Below the pieces are notes generated by a model. That model was not told the origin of the DNA, did not search any database, and saw only the letters and a list, made by a program, of their open reading frames with translations. A stretch of 64,000 bases of DNA from Trebonia sp050013875 (GTDB taxonomy: Bacteria; Actinomycetota; Actinomycetes; Streptosporangiales; Streptosporangiaceae), in assembly GCA_050013875.1 (NCBI GenBank), contig JBEKEK010000013.1, positions 1 through 64,000 on the forward strand. Direction: 5' to 3'. Position numbers and translations under genes: made by a program. Position 1 is the stretch's first letter. Every line of letters begins with the position of its first letter. This document shows, piece after piece, positions 57,824 through 64,000 of this stretch.

Positions 57824-58416
57824 GCGCCACCGCCAGGTCCATCGCCGGACTCGGGCAGGTCCGAGTTCCGGATCGTTGTCACCAGATCTTGCACTACCGC
57901 CACGTAGCGGGCCGCGTCCGCCGGCGATGGCTGCCTGCCCGACTGGACGGTATAGTCACGGAGCCGCCGCAGCTCCTCCACCGCCGGGGAAAGCCGCTCC
58001 CACATCGGCCACGGCTCCAGATTGCGCGCCACTTGCGGCCAGCCGTGCTGCCCGTCAGGTGCGAGCCGGTCGGAAGCGACGTTGAGCTGATACTCGAGCA
58101 ATCCCCAGGCATCGATGACCGCCTGCTTGGGGGCCGCCGCGGCCAGCGCGTCGAGCACACTGAACTCCGCTTCATCGCTTTTGGCGATCGGCGCGTCCGG
58201 TGCGGCACCCGCGTCCTTAGCGGCGGCTTCCACCATCTTCTCGTATCCCGCCAGCGAGGCGAACGTCAACTTAGCCTTGGTGCGCGACAATTCAAAGGCC
58301 TGCATCCGGTGAAAAGCGTCCGCCAGCTCCGGCCGCAGCAGCACCACCGCTACAAGGACAACGATCGGCCAAGCGAGAGAGTTCACGACCGAGGCGGCGA
58401 ACTGCAGGTCACCCAC
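57820..58416 (-). CDS. Single-pass membrane protein with degenerate HEPN-like domain
   Basis: The 198-residue protein starts at ATG 58416. One membrane helix (about 10-28, SLAWPIVVLVAVVLL) is followed by RPELADAFHRMQAFELSRTK. A cytosolic helical bundle (about 88-183) has the layout of HEPN/DUF4145-like proteins (DAWGLLEYQLN...LSPAVEELRRLRDYTVQ...DAARYVAVVQDLV). The usual catalytic R-x4-H is replaced by RDYTVQ (Arg153, Gln158), so RNase activity is unlikely. A regulatory or tethering role is more plausible. Its stop overlaps the kinase start (ATGA), making it the first gene of a three- or four-gene operon. Confidence 0.75.
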   Translation of the reverse strand: MGDLQFAASVVNSLAWPIVVLVAVVLLRPELADAFHRMQAFELSRTKAKLTFASLAGYEKMVEAAAKDAGAAPDAPIAKSDEAEFSVLDALAAAAPKQAVIDAWGLLEYQLNVASDRLAPDGQHGWPQVARNLEPWPMWERLSPAVEELRRLRDYTVQSGRQPSPADAARYVAVVQDLVTTIRNSDLPESGDGPGGGA

Positions 58417-58538
58417 AAGTTGAGGTTACACCCAAACACTTCACGGCCTGATGCTATTTTCCGGCCCGCCGCCCGCCGTATCCCGATGCCAACAGGTGAA
58501 GGTCGAAATAGATCGTCATCGACTGCTAATTTGAGTCG

Positions 58539-59759
58539 ATGAGCGCGGGAGTAGAACCAGAACAGGACGAGTTGGCGATGATGACGGGAGCGCCGCCATT
58601 CGGCACCGAGGCACTCGTCACCCTGGAGAACTGGCAGCGATCGCCGTATAACCGCTGGGCGTTCCAGCACGTCAGAGAGCTCATCCCCACTGCCCGCATC
58701 GCGCGCGGCGACGGCCCGGCCTGGGAGCTGCCGACGGCCGAGCGGGATCTGGGCCAGATCCGCTTCGCCACCCAATCGGGTGAGCTCACGGTCGGTGAGT
58801 TCCTTGCGCACACCTACACCGACGGGTTCCTGGTGATCCACCGCGGGGCGATCGTCACCGAGCAGTACTTCAACGGCCTGCGCCCCGGCGCACCGCACCT
58901 GCTGATGTCGGTCTCCAAGTCGGTCACCGGCCTCGTCGCGGGCGCCCTGGCCGGGCGGGGCGCACTGGATGTGACCGAGCCGGTCGAGTCGATCGTGCCC
59001 GAGCTGGCCGATACCTCCTTCGCCGGCGCCCAGGTCCAGCAGCTGCTCGACATGCGGACCGGAACCCGCTTCGTCGAGGACTACGACGCACCGGACGCCG
59101 AGATCGCCGTCAGCGACCGCGTGTACCTGTGGCGGCCCGACGAGGGCAAGCCCAGGCCTGCCTGCGGCATCGAGTACTTCCCGACGCTCTGCAACGACGG
59201 CCCGCACGGCGGCCCCTTCAGGTACCGCTCGATCCTCACCGACGTACTCGCCTGGGTGCTGGAGAAGGCCGGCCGAGCGCGCTTCGCCGACCTGGTCAGC
59301 CGGGAACTGTGGCAGGAGATGGGGGCCGAGCACGACGCGGAGATCACCGTCGACGCGCACGGCAACGCGCTGGCCGACGGCGGGATCAGCGCGACCCTGC
59401 GCGATGCGGGCAGGGTCGGCCTGCTGGCGCTGCGCCGCGGCCGGGGGCCCGGGGTGCAGGTGGTACCGTCGGCCTGGCTCGATGACACCGTCGCGGGCGC
59501 GCCCGACGGCCCGGCTGCCTTCCTGGCCGGCGACGGCGCGTCCGGCTACCCGCCCGGCGCGCACTACCGCAACTGCTGGTGGGTCACCCACCCGCGGCTG
59601 CCGATGTTCAATGCCGCGGGCATCCACGGCCAGCACATCTTTGTGCACGTCCCGAGCGAGATGGTCGTCGTGAAGCTGTCCAGCTGGCCGGAGGCGCTCA
59701 GCGGCCCGGCCCGGCGGGCGACGGTCGCCGCCGTCCTCGCCATCGCGGAAAGCCTCTGA
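58539..59759 (+). CDS. Beta-lactamase-fold serine hydrolase (6-aminohexanoate-dimer hydrolase-like)
   Basis: The 406-residue protein has the S-x-x-K motif in MSVSKSVTGLVAGAL (about 125), a Tyr-x-Ser in RYRSILTDVLAWVLEKAG and C-terminal GIHGQHIFVHVPSEMVVVKLSS. The layout (N-terminal RWAFQHVRELIP, GFLVIHRGAIVTEQYFNG) matches NylB-like hydrolases and related esterases of the beta-lactamase fold. No signal peptide. Divergent from the HEPN/kinase operon. Its real substrate in this organism is unknown. Confidence 0.9.
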   Translation: MSAGVEPEQDELAMMTGAPPFGTEALVTLENWQRSPYNRWAFQHVRELIPTARIARGDGPAWELPTAERDLGQIRFATQSGELTVGEFLAHTYTDGFLVIHRGAIVTEQYFNGLRPGAPHLLMSVSKSVTGLVAGALAGRGALDVTEPVESIVPELADTSFAGAQVQQLLDMRTGTRFVEDYDAPDAEIAVSDRVYLWRPDEGKPRPACGIEYFPTLCNDGPHGGPFRYRSILTDVLAWVLEKAGRARFADLVSRELWQEMGAEHDAEITVDAHGNALADGGISATLRDAGRVGLLALRRGRGPGVQVVPSAWLDDTVAGAPDGPAAFLAGDGASGYPPGAHYRNCWWVTHPRLPMFNAAGIHGQHIFVHVPSEMVVVKLSSWPEALSGPARRATVAAVLAIAESL

Positions 59760-59828
59760 CCGCCAGCCCGCTAGGCGTTAGCCATGGCGGCGGTGCAGCG
59801 ATGAAGACCAGCCATCAGCCGTCACCCG

Positions 59829-60505
59829 TCACCCTTTGCCGTGGCCGTTCCCGTTGCCCTTGTGCTTCCCGTTCCCGTTCCCGTTCCCGTTCGCGTCCCC
59901 GTTGCCGGCTGGCGTGCTGGCAGGAGGTGACGTAGCCGCCGTGGCGGGGACGCGGAGCGCGCCGACTACGGTGACGACGCTGCCGACCGGCCGCTGGCCA
60001 GCGGGCCAGATAGCCGTCACCCGGCCGGGTGGCCGCTGGTCGCCCGGCTGCCAAAGGATGCGGGGTACCTGCCGTCCGGGGCGAGCAGCAGATTCCCTGG
60101 CTTGATATCCCGGTGGACCAGTCCCGCTCCGTGGGCCTCCTGCAGCCCGGCCGCGGCCTGCGCGATGACGTCCATCGCCCGTGCGGGGTCCAGCGGCCCG
60201 CTGGCCAGCACCTGAGCAAGGGACGGGCCGTCTACCAACTCCATCACCAAGTAGGGCGGATGGCACTGTCCGTAGTCGTACACCCGCGCGATATTCTCGT
60301 GCGCCAGCCTTCCCGCGTGCCTGGCCTCGGCCCGGAAGCGGGCCAGTGCCGCTGCGTCCTGGACATAGCCGGCGTGCAGTACCTTAACCGCCACCGGCCG
60401 CTCCAGGATCAGATCCCGTGCGCGCCAGACCTCGCTGAAGCCACCGACGCCGGCCCGTTCCGCCAGCTCATACCGGTGGCCGAGCGTCACGCCAGGAGAA
60501 AACAT
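59829..60505 (-). pseudogene. Serine/threonine kinase gene with its middle deleted
   Basis: From ATG 60505 about 150 codons encode the kinase N-lobe (YELAERAGVGGFSEVWRARD, VAVKVL) and the catalytic loop HRDIKPGNLLLAPDG. The DFG loop, the rest of the C-lobe and the membrane anchor are missing, and the frame reaches a stop at 60017. From about 60045, in another frame, the sequence reads RVTAIWPAGQRPVGSVVTVV. That is PASTA-like C-terminal coding, followed by a Pro/Thr linker and an Asn-Gly/His-Lys repeat tail ending at 59829. A large internal deletion with frameshift joined both ends of a transmembrane PASTA kinase. It is not functional as a kinase. Confidence 0.8.
59838..59907. repeat. Low-complexity hexamer array in the kinase tail
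   Basis: Imperfect CCGTTC/CCGTTG repeats (on the minus strand GGGAAC, giving Gly-Asn pairs) run for about 70 bp. They encode the Asn-Gly/Lys-His tail of the broken kinase. Such arrays vary by replication slippage. Confidence 0.65.
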
Positions 60506-60676
60506 CCGACCCGGCTACCCGCCGGCCGCGCCGGTAATCACCGGCCCGCATCGCCGACCGGAACGGCCGCCGGCCTTCCAGCCCGGGTGAAATCACGCGT
60601 ACGTTCGGGAAAATCAGGATCTTTCCCCCTAACGGACCGTGGTTTCTGCCCGGTGTGCCGGTGAGACGATGGGCCG

Positions 60677-61372
60677 GTGATCACCGCTGACGAGATCGAC
60701 ACCCTGCTCTTCGACATTCTCGGCACCGTGGTGGACGAGGCCGGTTCCATGCGCGCCGAACTGGCGGCCGCGCTGGACCAGGCGGGTGCCGGGGAGCGCA
60801 CTCCGGAGCTGGCGGCGGCCTGGGAGCGGCGCTTCGCCGCCCTGGTAGCAGCCATCGGCGAGGGCGCGCCGTGGCGGTCCACCGACGACCTCAACGCCGA
60901 GGCGCTGGCCGATGCGCTGCGGGACGGCCCGCGGTTGCCGGAAGCCGCCGTCCGGCAGCTCGGCCTGGCCGGGCACCGGCTCCGGCCCTGGCCCGACGCG
61001 CGGGCCGCGCTTGGCCGCCTCGGCCAGCGGTTCACCGTCGTGGCGCTGTCCAACGGCAACCTGTCGATGCTGACCGACCTGTTCGCGTTCGGCGGCCTCA
61101 GCTGGCACGGCGTGCTCTCGGGGGAGATGGTGCACGCCTACAAGCCCGACGCCGCCGTCTACCGGTTCGCGCTTGACCGCCTCGCGCTCGACCCGCGCCG
61201 GACGCTGATGGTCGCGGCCCACCCGTGGGACCTGCGCGCCGCCGCCACCCATGGGCTCCGCACCGCCTACATCGAACGCGCGGGCGAGGGCGATCCCGAC
61301 CCGTCCGACCGGTTCGACCTCACCGCCCCCGACCTGGCCGCCCTCGCCACCCGCCTGCTCACCGGGACGTGA
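60677..61372 (+). CDS. Haloacid dehalogenase-type HAD hydrolase
   Basis: The 231-residue protein starts at GTG 60677. HAD motif I is LLFDILGTVVDE with the nucleophile Asp (about residue 12) and Leu in place of the usual acid-base Asp two positions later. That is typical of the type II (S)-2-haloacid dehalogenase group. Motif II is VVALSNGNLSM, motif III AYKPDAAVYRFALD and motif IV MVAAHPWDLRAAATHGLRTAYI. Substrate could be a 2-haloacid or a similar metabolite. It stands alone before the tandem-repeat region. Confidence 0.92.
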   Translation: MITADEIDTLLFDILGTVVDEAGSMRAELAAALDQAGAGERTPELAAAWERRFAALVAAIGEGAPWRSTDDLNAEALADALRDGPRLPEAAVRQLGLAGHRLRPWPDARAALGRLGQRFTVVALSNGNLSMLTDLFAFGGLSWHGVLSGEMVHAYKPDAAVYRFALDRLALDPRRTLMVAAHPWDLRAAATHGLRTAYIERAGEGDPDPSDRFDLTAPDLAALATRLLTGT

Positions 61373-61413
61373 AGCACCTGCCCGCTTTCCCCATTTCCCC
61401 CGGCCCCAGAACC

Positions 61414-61535
61414 CCCTTTCCTCCGCTCAGCCCCAGAACCCCTGCCCCGCTCAGCCCAGAACCCCTGCCCCGCTCAGCCCAGAACCCCTGCCCCGCTCAG
61501 CCCAGAACCCCTGCCCCGCTCAGCCCAGAACCCCC
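61414..61535. repeat. 23-bp tandem repeat, four perfect copies
   Basis: Four identical 23-bp units (61432-61454, 61455-61477, 61478-61500, 61501-61523) beginning CCCAGAACCCCTGCCCCGCT are followed by a partial copy to 61535 and preceded by a decayed copy at 61414-61431. They are contiguous with no spacers. This is a minisatellite-like array just after the HAD gene. Confidence 0.9.
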
Positions 61536-61592
61536 TTTTTCCTCGCTTCCCGTCCCTACTCTGCGTAGTTGCCGGACACTTTTCGCACATTG

Positions 61593-61650
61593 CATAGCTC
61601 CCGGACACATTCAGGTGGGCTGAAACGTTTTATTTTGTCCGGGAGCTATG
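61593..61650. repeat. 15-bp perfect inverted repeat, IS-end-like
   Basis: CATAGCTCCCGGACA (61593-61607) and TGTCCGGGAGCTATG (61636-61650) flank a 28-bp loop. A related TAGTTGCCGGACAC lies at 61566-61579. The TGTCCGGGAGCTATG pattern looks like a transposon terminal repeat, so this may be the scar of an excised element. It could also work as a bidirectional terminator between the convergent HAD and DUF3068 genes. Confidence 0.6.
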
Positions 61651-62758
61651 TAAAGTCGCCGCGGCCGCGGCGAAGACCGCTGCGGAGGCGGCGCCTCGCG
61701 CTGGCGCTGACAGCGGTTAGCCGTCGCCTTAGCCGGCGGAAGGGGATGGTGCCCGCCAGCACCAGCAGGAAGCCGAGGATGAGGCCGCCAAGCGGGCCGG
61801 TCCGCCGGAGGGTGCTGATGGAGGCGGCGTTACCGCGGGCGACCGCGGCCAGCGCGCGCTGGCTGCCCGGCGACATCGTGAGGTCGGCCTGCGCGGCCAG
61901 CAGGCGGCCCTGCCCGCCCGGTCCGTGCAGGACCGAGCGGATCTGCTCTGCCACCTTGACCGGAACCCCGGTCCGCGGGTCGACCCAGAACGTGTTGCTG
62001 GCCTGGAACGTGCGGTCGGCCACGACGTTGCGGGAGGCGCCGGGCAGGCCGAGGAGCGACGTCGGCACGTCGGGCATCTGCGCGACCACGGTGGCCGGGA
62101 TGCGCTGGGTGAAGCGGTAGGCGAGCAGGCCCGCGACGGTCGCGGTGCCGCTGTAGGCGGCGGGCCAGGCCCGCTCGGTATTGGTGTCGTAGACCTGGTA
62201 GGTGGTCTTCTTGGTGCCGATCGGCCAGAACGCGACCCCGATGCCGTCCTGGCGGACCTGGGTGTCGTCGTTGACCGACGCGCCGCAGCAGTTGGTCAGT
62301 TCGCCCGTCCGCCGGTTGAACCCGCTGCGCTGGAAGGTGGCGATCAGCTGGATGTTGCGCTTGAGGTCCTCAAGGACGGTGAACTCGTCCCACACCGCGA
62401 TGGTGCCGGTGCTGGCGGCGGCGTCGCCGCGGATCACCTCGTTGTAGGTGAGGGTGGCGTTGTGCTGGGTGCTGAGCGTGCTCTCGTCGAAGTAGGTGGC
62501 GTGCGGGGCCACCAGGGTAATCGTGATGGAGAAGCCGGGCGGGGCGGCGATCAGCCGGGGTGCGGCGTAGACGCGCAACAGCAGGCCGAAGACCATCAGG
62601 AACGCGCCAAGCCCGGCGATGGCGGAGCGGATCCAGGTGCCGCCCTGCGGCGCCCGCGCGACACCGCGGCGCCCCCGGGCAAGGAAGCCCCGGCTCTTCC
62701 TGAAGGCCCTGACCGGGATCGCATTGGGGACGGTGGGCGCTTCTTCTGGCAGTGCCAT
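61646..62758 (-). CDS. DUF3068 (PorA-like) membrane protein
   Basis: The 370-residue protein starts at ATG 62758 behind GGAGGAAC. An N-terminal helix (AIAGLGAFLMVFGLLLRVYA, about 46-65) and a C-terminal helix (LGGLILGFLLVLAGTIPF, about 325-343) enclose an exported beta-rich domain (TSLLGL, NTFWVDPRTGVPVKV). DUF3068, also called the PorA family, is conserved in actinobacteria, with no established enzyme role. The last residues (GRGDFT) and the stop lie within the 15-bp inverted repeat, so the native end may have been replaced. Confidence 0.88.
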   Translation of the reverse strand: MALPEEAPTVPNAIPVRAFRKSRGFLARGRRGVARAPQGGTWIRSAIAGLGAFLMVFGLLLRVYAAPRLIAAPPGFSITITLVAPHATYFDESTLSTQHNATLTYNEVIRGDAAASTGTIAVWDEFTVLEDLKRNIQLIATFQRSGFNRRTGELTNCCGASVNDDTQVRQDGIGVAFWPIGTKKTTYQVYDTNTERAWPAAYSGTATVAGLLAYRFTQRIPATVVAQMPDVPTSLLGLPGASRNVVADRTFQASNTFWVDPRTGVPVKVAEQIRSVLHGPGGQGRLLAAQADLTMSPGSQRALAAVARGNAASISTLRRTGPLGGLILGFLLVLAGTIPFRRLRRRLTAVSASARRRLRSGLRRGRGDFT

Positions 62759-62784
62759 TGTTCCTCCGCAGCATCGGGCCTTGG

Positions 62785-63066
62785 TTAGGCCGCGTCCTCG
62801 CCCGAGCCGTCGGTGAGCAGGCTGGACAGCGGCACCCGGAGGGTGGTGACCGCGCCGCCCGCGGCCGCGCGCCGCAGCAGGTTCCTGTGCTGCTCGTCGC
62901 TGACCGCCTCACCGTGGTCGGCCAGCATCACGGGTATGCCGTCACGGATGCGGTAGCTGCGGCGAAGCCGCGGGTTGTACAGGATGTCGCAGGAGTCCAG
63001 GTACAGCAGCGCCTGCTTGTCGATCGGGCAGGCGAGCAGTTCCAGCAGCAGCGTGTCCAGGCTCAT
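62785..63066 (-). CDS. Trm112-like/UPF0434 zinc-ribbon protein
   Basis: This 93-residue protein starts at ATG 63066. Trm112 family features are LLELLACPIDKQALLYLDSC followed by LYNPRLRRSYRIRDGIPVML. The conserved Cys-Pro pair and RIRDGIPVMLADH are intact. Trm112-like proteins stabilise methyltransferases in several organisms, but bacterial partners are mostly unknown. The partner is not visible here. It overlaps the tail of the DMT transporter frame by 125 bp and precedes DUF3068 by 26 bp. Confidence 0.9.
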   Translation of the reverse strand: MSLDTLLLELLACPIDKQALLYLDSCDILYNPRLRRSYRIRDGIPVMLADHGEAVSDEQHRNLLRRAAAGGAVTTLRVPLSSLLTDGSGEDAA

Positions 63067-64000
63067 CAGGTTCGCGGCGCGCGGCCCCGGCTGGCTGGCC
63101 GGGGAGGAAGCGCCGCTCCTCCTTTCGGTGGTCGCAGGCGGCCGGGGCACCGGCCGCCCTGGTAACGACATCGGGCGAACTGGCAACAACATCAGGGGAA
63201 GCGGAGCGGGTGCTGCCCCGCTCGCTGAGGATGGTCAGGATGACCGGCGCGGCGATGGCGGCGACGGCGCCGCCCAGCCGCATGGCCAGCAGGAACGGGC
63301 TGGCCGGTAGCCGCTCGTGGAACAGCCAGGAGCCGAGGACGACCAGGTAGCCGGTGCTGATGACCAGGGAAATCGGCATGATGATGGAGGCCGGGCTGCG
63401 CTGCAGGGCCACCTGGAACAGGCACATGCCGACCGCCGAGGACACCAGCACCGCGTAGAGGTAAGGCGACGCCACGGCCGCGGCGAGCAGCCCGCCGCTT
63501 GTGTGCGGCGTGGCGAAGATCGACGCCGACAGCGCCTTCAGCGCCACCCCGGCGAACCCGTAGACCAGCCCCGCGCAGCAGCCGTAGCTCACGCCGGTGA
63601 CCCGGTGCCGGTGCCGGTGCCTGCCGCCGGATGTGCGGTGAGCCAGGTAATAGATGACCGGGACCGCCAGGCAGGCCGGAATCGCGGCCGCCGCGACGGC
63701 GGCGCCGGCCGCGTGCGTGCCCGCCTGCCCGCCGGCCCCGTGGCCGGCCGACAGGCTCAGCAGCGCGACCGCGACGGCGATGATCCCAATACAGGTGAAC
63801 TCGGCCCGGCCAAGCCGCTCGTGCAGCACCAGCCGGGCGAAACCGATGGTCACCACCACGCCGGAGGCCTGCAGCGGCTGCGCGACCGACAGTGGCTCAA
63901 GCGACAGCACGAGCGCCTGCAGCATCAGCCCGCAGCAGATCGCCGCGAAACCCGCCACCCAGGCCGGGGCGGTGAACAAGGTGCGCGCCAGGTGCCCGAG
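62942..64000 (-). CDS. DMT (EamA-like) transporter, 5' end outside the window
   Basis: At least nine hydrophobic helices (from FAAICCGLMLQALVLSLEPLSVAQPLQ to MRLGGAVAAIAAPVILTIL) form the two-EamA-repeat drug/metabolite transporter layout. The frame continues to the window edge, so the start lies beyond 64000. After ILSERGSTRS the sequence turns into about 90 Arg/Pro/Ala-rich residues overlapping the Trm112-like gene. The native stop was therefore probably lost or shifted near 63200, and the annotated end is only formal. Substrate unknown. Confidence 0.8.
   Translation of the reverse strand, partial: LGHLARTLFTAPAWVAGFAAICCGLMLQALVLSLEPLSVAQPLQASGVVVTIGFARLVLHERLGRAEFTCIGIIAVAVALLSLSAGHGAGGQAGTHAAGAAVAAAAIPACLAVPVIYYLAHRTSGGRHRHRHRVTGVSYGCCAGLVYGFAGVALKALSASIFATPHTSGGLLAAAVASPYLYAVLVSSAVGMCLFQVALQRSPASIIMPISLVISTGYLVVLGSWLFHERLPASPFLLAMRLGGAVAAIAAPVILTILSERGSTRSASPDVVASSPDVVTRAAGAPAACDHRKEERRFLPGQPAGAARREPDEPGHAAAGTARLPDRQAGAAVPGLLRHPVQPAASPQLPHP

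Noticed and set aside
57820..58416. Active HEPN ribonuclease
   Set aside because: The R-x4-H catalytic motif is absent (RDYTVQ), so I call the domain HEPN-like and degenerate, not a toxin.
61414..61535. CRISPR-like array
   Set aside because: The 23-bp units are contiguous with no spacers and no cas genes are nearby. It is a simple tandem repeat.
61593..61650. Intact insertion sequence
   Set aside because: Only 28 bp lie between the inverted arms. There is no transposase, so at most it is a scar or terminator.

Overview
The window is GC-rich DNA with strong G/C third-position bias, many GTG starts and many ATGA/GTGA stop-start overlaps. It encodes an F420-type LLM oxidoreductase, a PorA-like DUF3068 protein, a membrane flippase fused to a kinase-like domain, numerous TetR regulators and a P450 with a small ferredoxin. 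Together these point to the chromosome of a soil-type actinomycete (Actinomycetota). Nothing here fixes the genus. No rRNA, tRNA, CRISPR array or intact transposase was seen.

Layout. 1-6.1 kb: a patchwork of remnants (a truncated HEPN-like gene, an acyl-CoA dehydrogenase tail, an MFS tail) around a TOPRIM protein and a coupled zinc-ribbon/hypothetical pair. 6.2-10.8 kb: a divergent aldo/keto reductase and TetR pair with two operators, a broken pectinesterase, an MDR oxidoreductase and a universal-stress-protein remnant. 10.9-17.3 kb: cardiolipin synthase-like protein, a lipoprotein, a two-component system, a secreted Cys-rich duplicated protein, and NlpC/P60-like and GNAT proteins. 17.3-26.3 kb (minus strand): an overlapping operon encoding a peptide ABC importer (lipoprotein, DppB-like permease, an unusual DppC-DppD fusion, DppF-like ATPase), two hydrolases and a LacI regulator, with GNAT at its end. 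It reads as uptake and hydrolysis of a peptide- or ester-type substrate.

27-33.3 kb (plus strand): a compact split NRPS locus with an adenylation-carrier didomain, two free-standing condensation proteins and a 14-TM exporter, joined by stop-start overlaps and preceded by a structured leader. 33.2-38.9 kb: MFS/TetR, phosphoglucomutase, acetamidase and LLM oxidoreductase. 39-47.5 kb: an acyl-CoA catabolic region (thiolase-like, DUF35, SDR, acyl-CoA dehydrogenase, ADP-forming acyl-CoA ligase, TetR, ferredoxin, P450). A palindrome CTAGAA-N5-TTCTAG lies in the divergent promoter and a near match lies in front of the TetR gene, suggesting one regulon.

47.6-64 kb: serine hydrolases, a large YbhN/LPG-synthase-like protein with a kinase-like insert, an SRPBCC protein, a zinc-finger/HTH protein preceded by a 10-bp repeat array, and a signalling operon. 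That operon contains a membrane HEPN-like protein, a GAF-GAF histidine kinase, a receiver protein with an unknown C-terminal domain, and a nearby unknown cytosolic protein. It is followed by a kinase with its middle deleted, a HAD phosphatase, a 23-bp tandem repeat beside a 15-bp inverted repeat, DUF3068, Trm112-like and DMT-transporter genes. The best candidates for undescribed biology are this signalling operon and the split NRPS locus. Gene remnants are unusually frequent, so the region looks actively rearranged.
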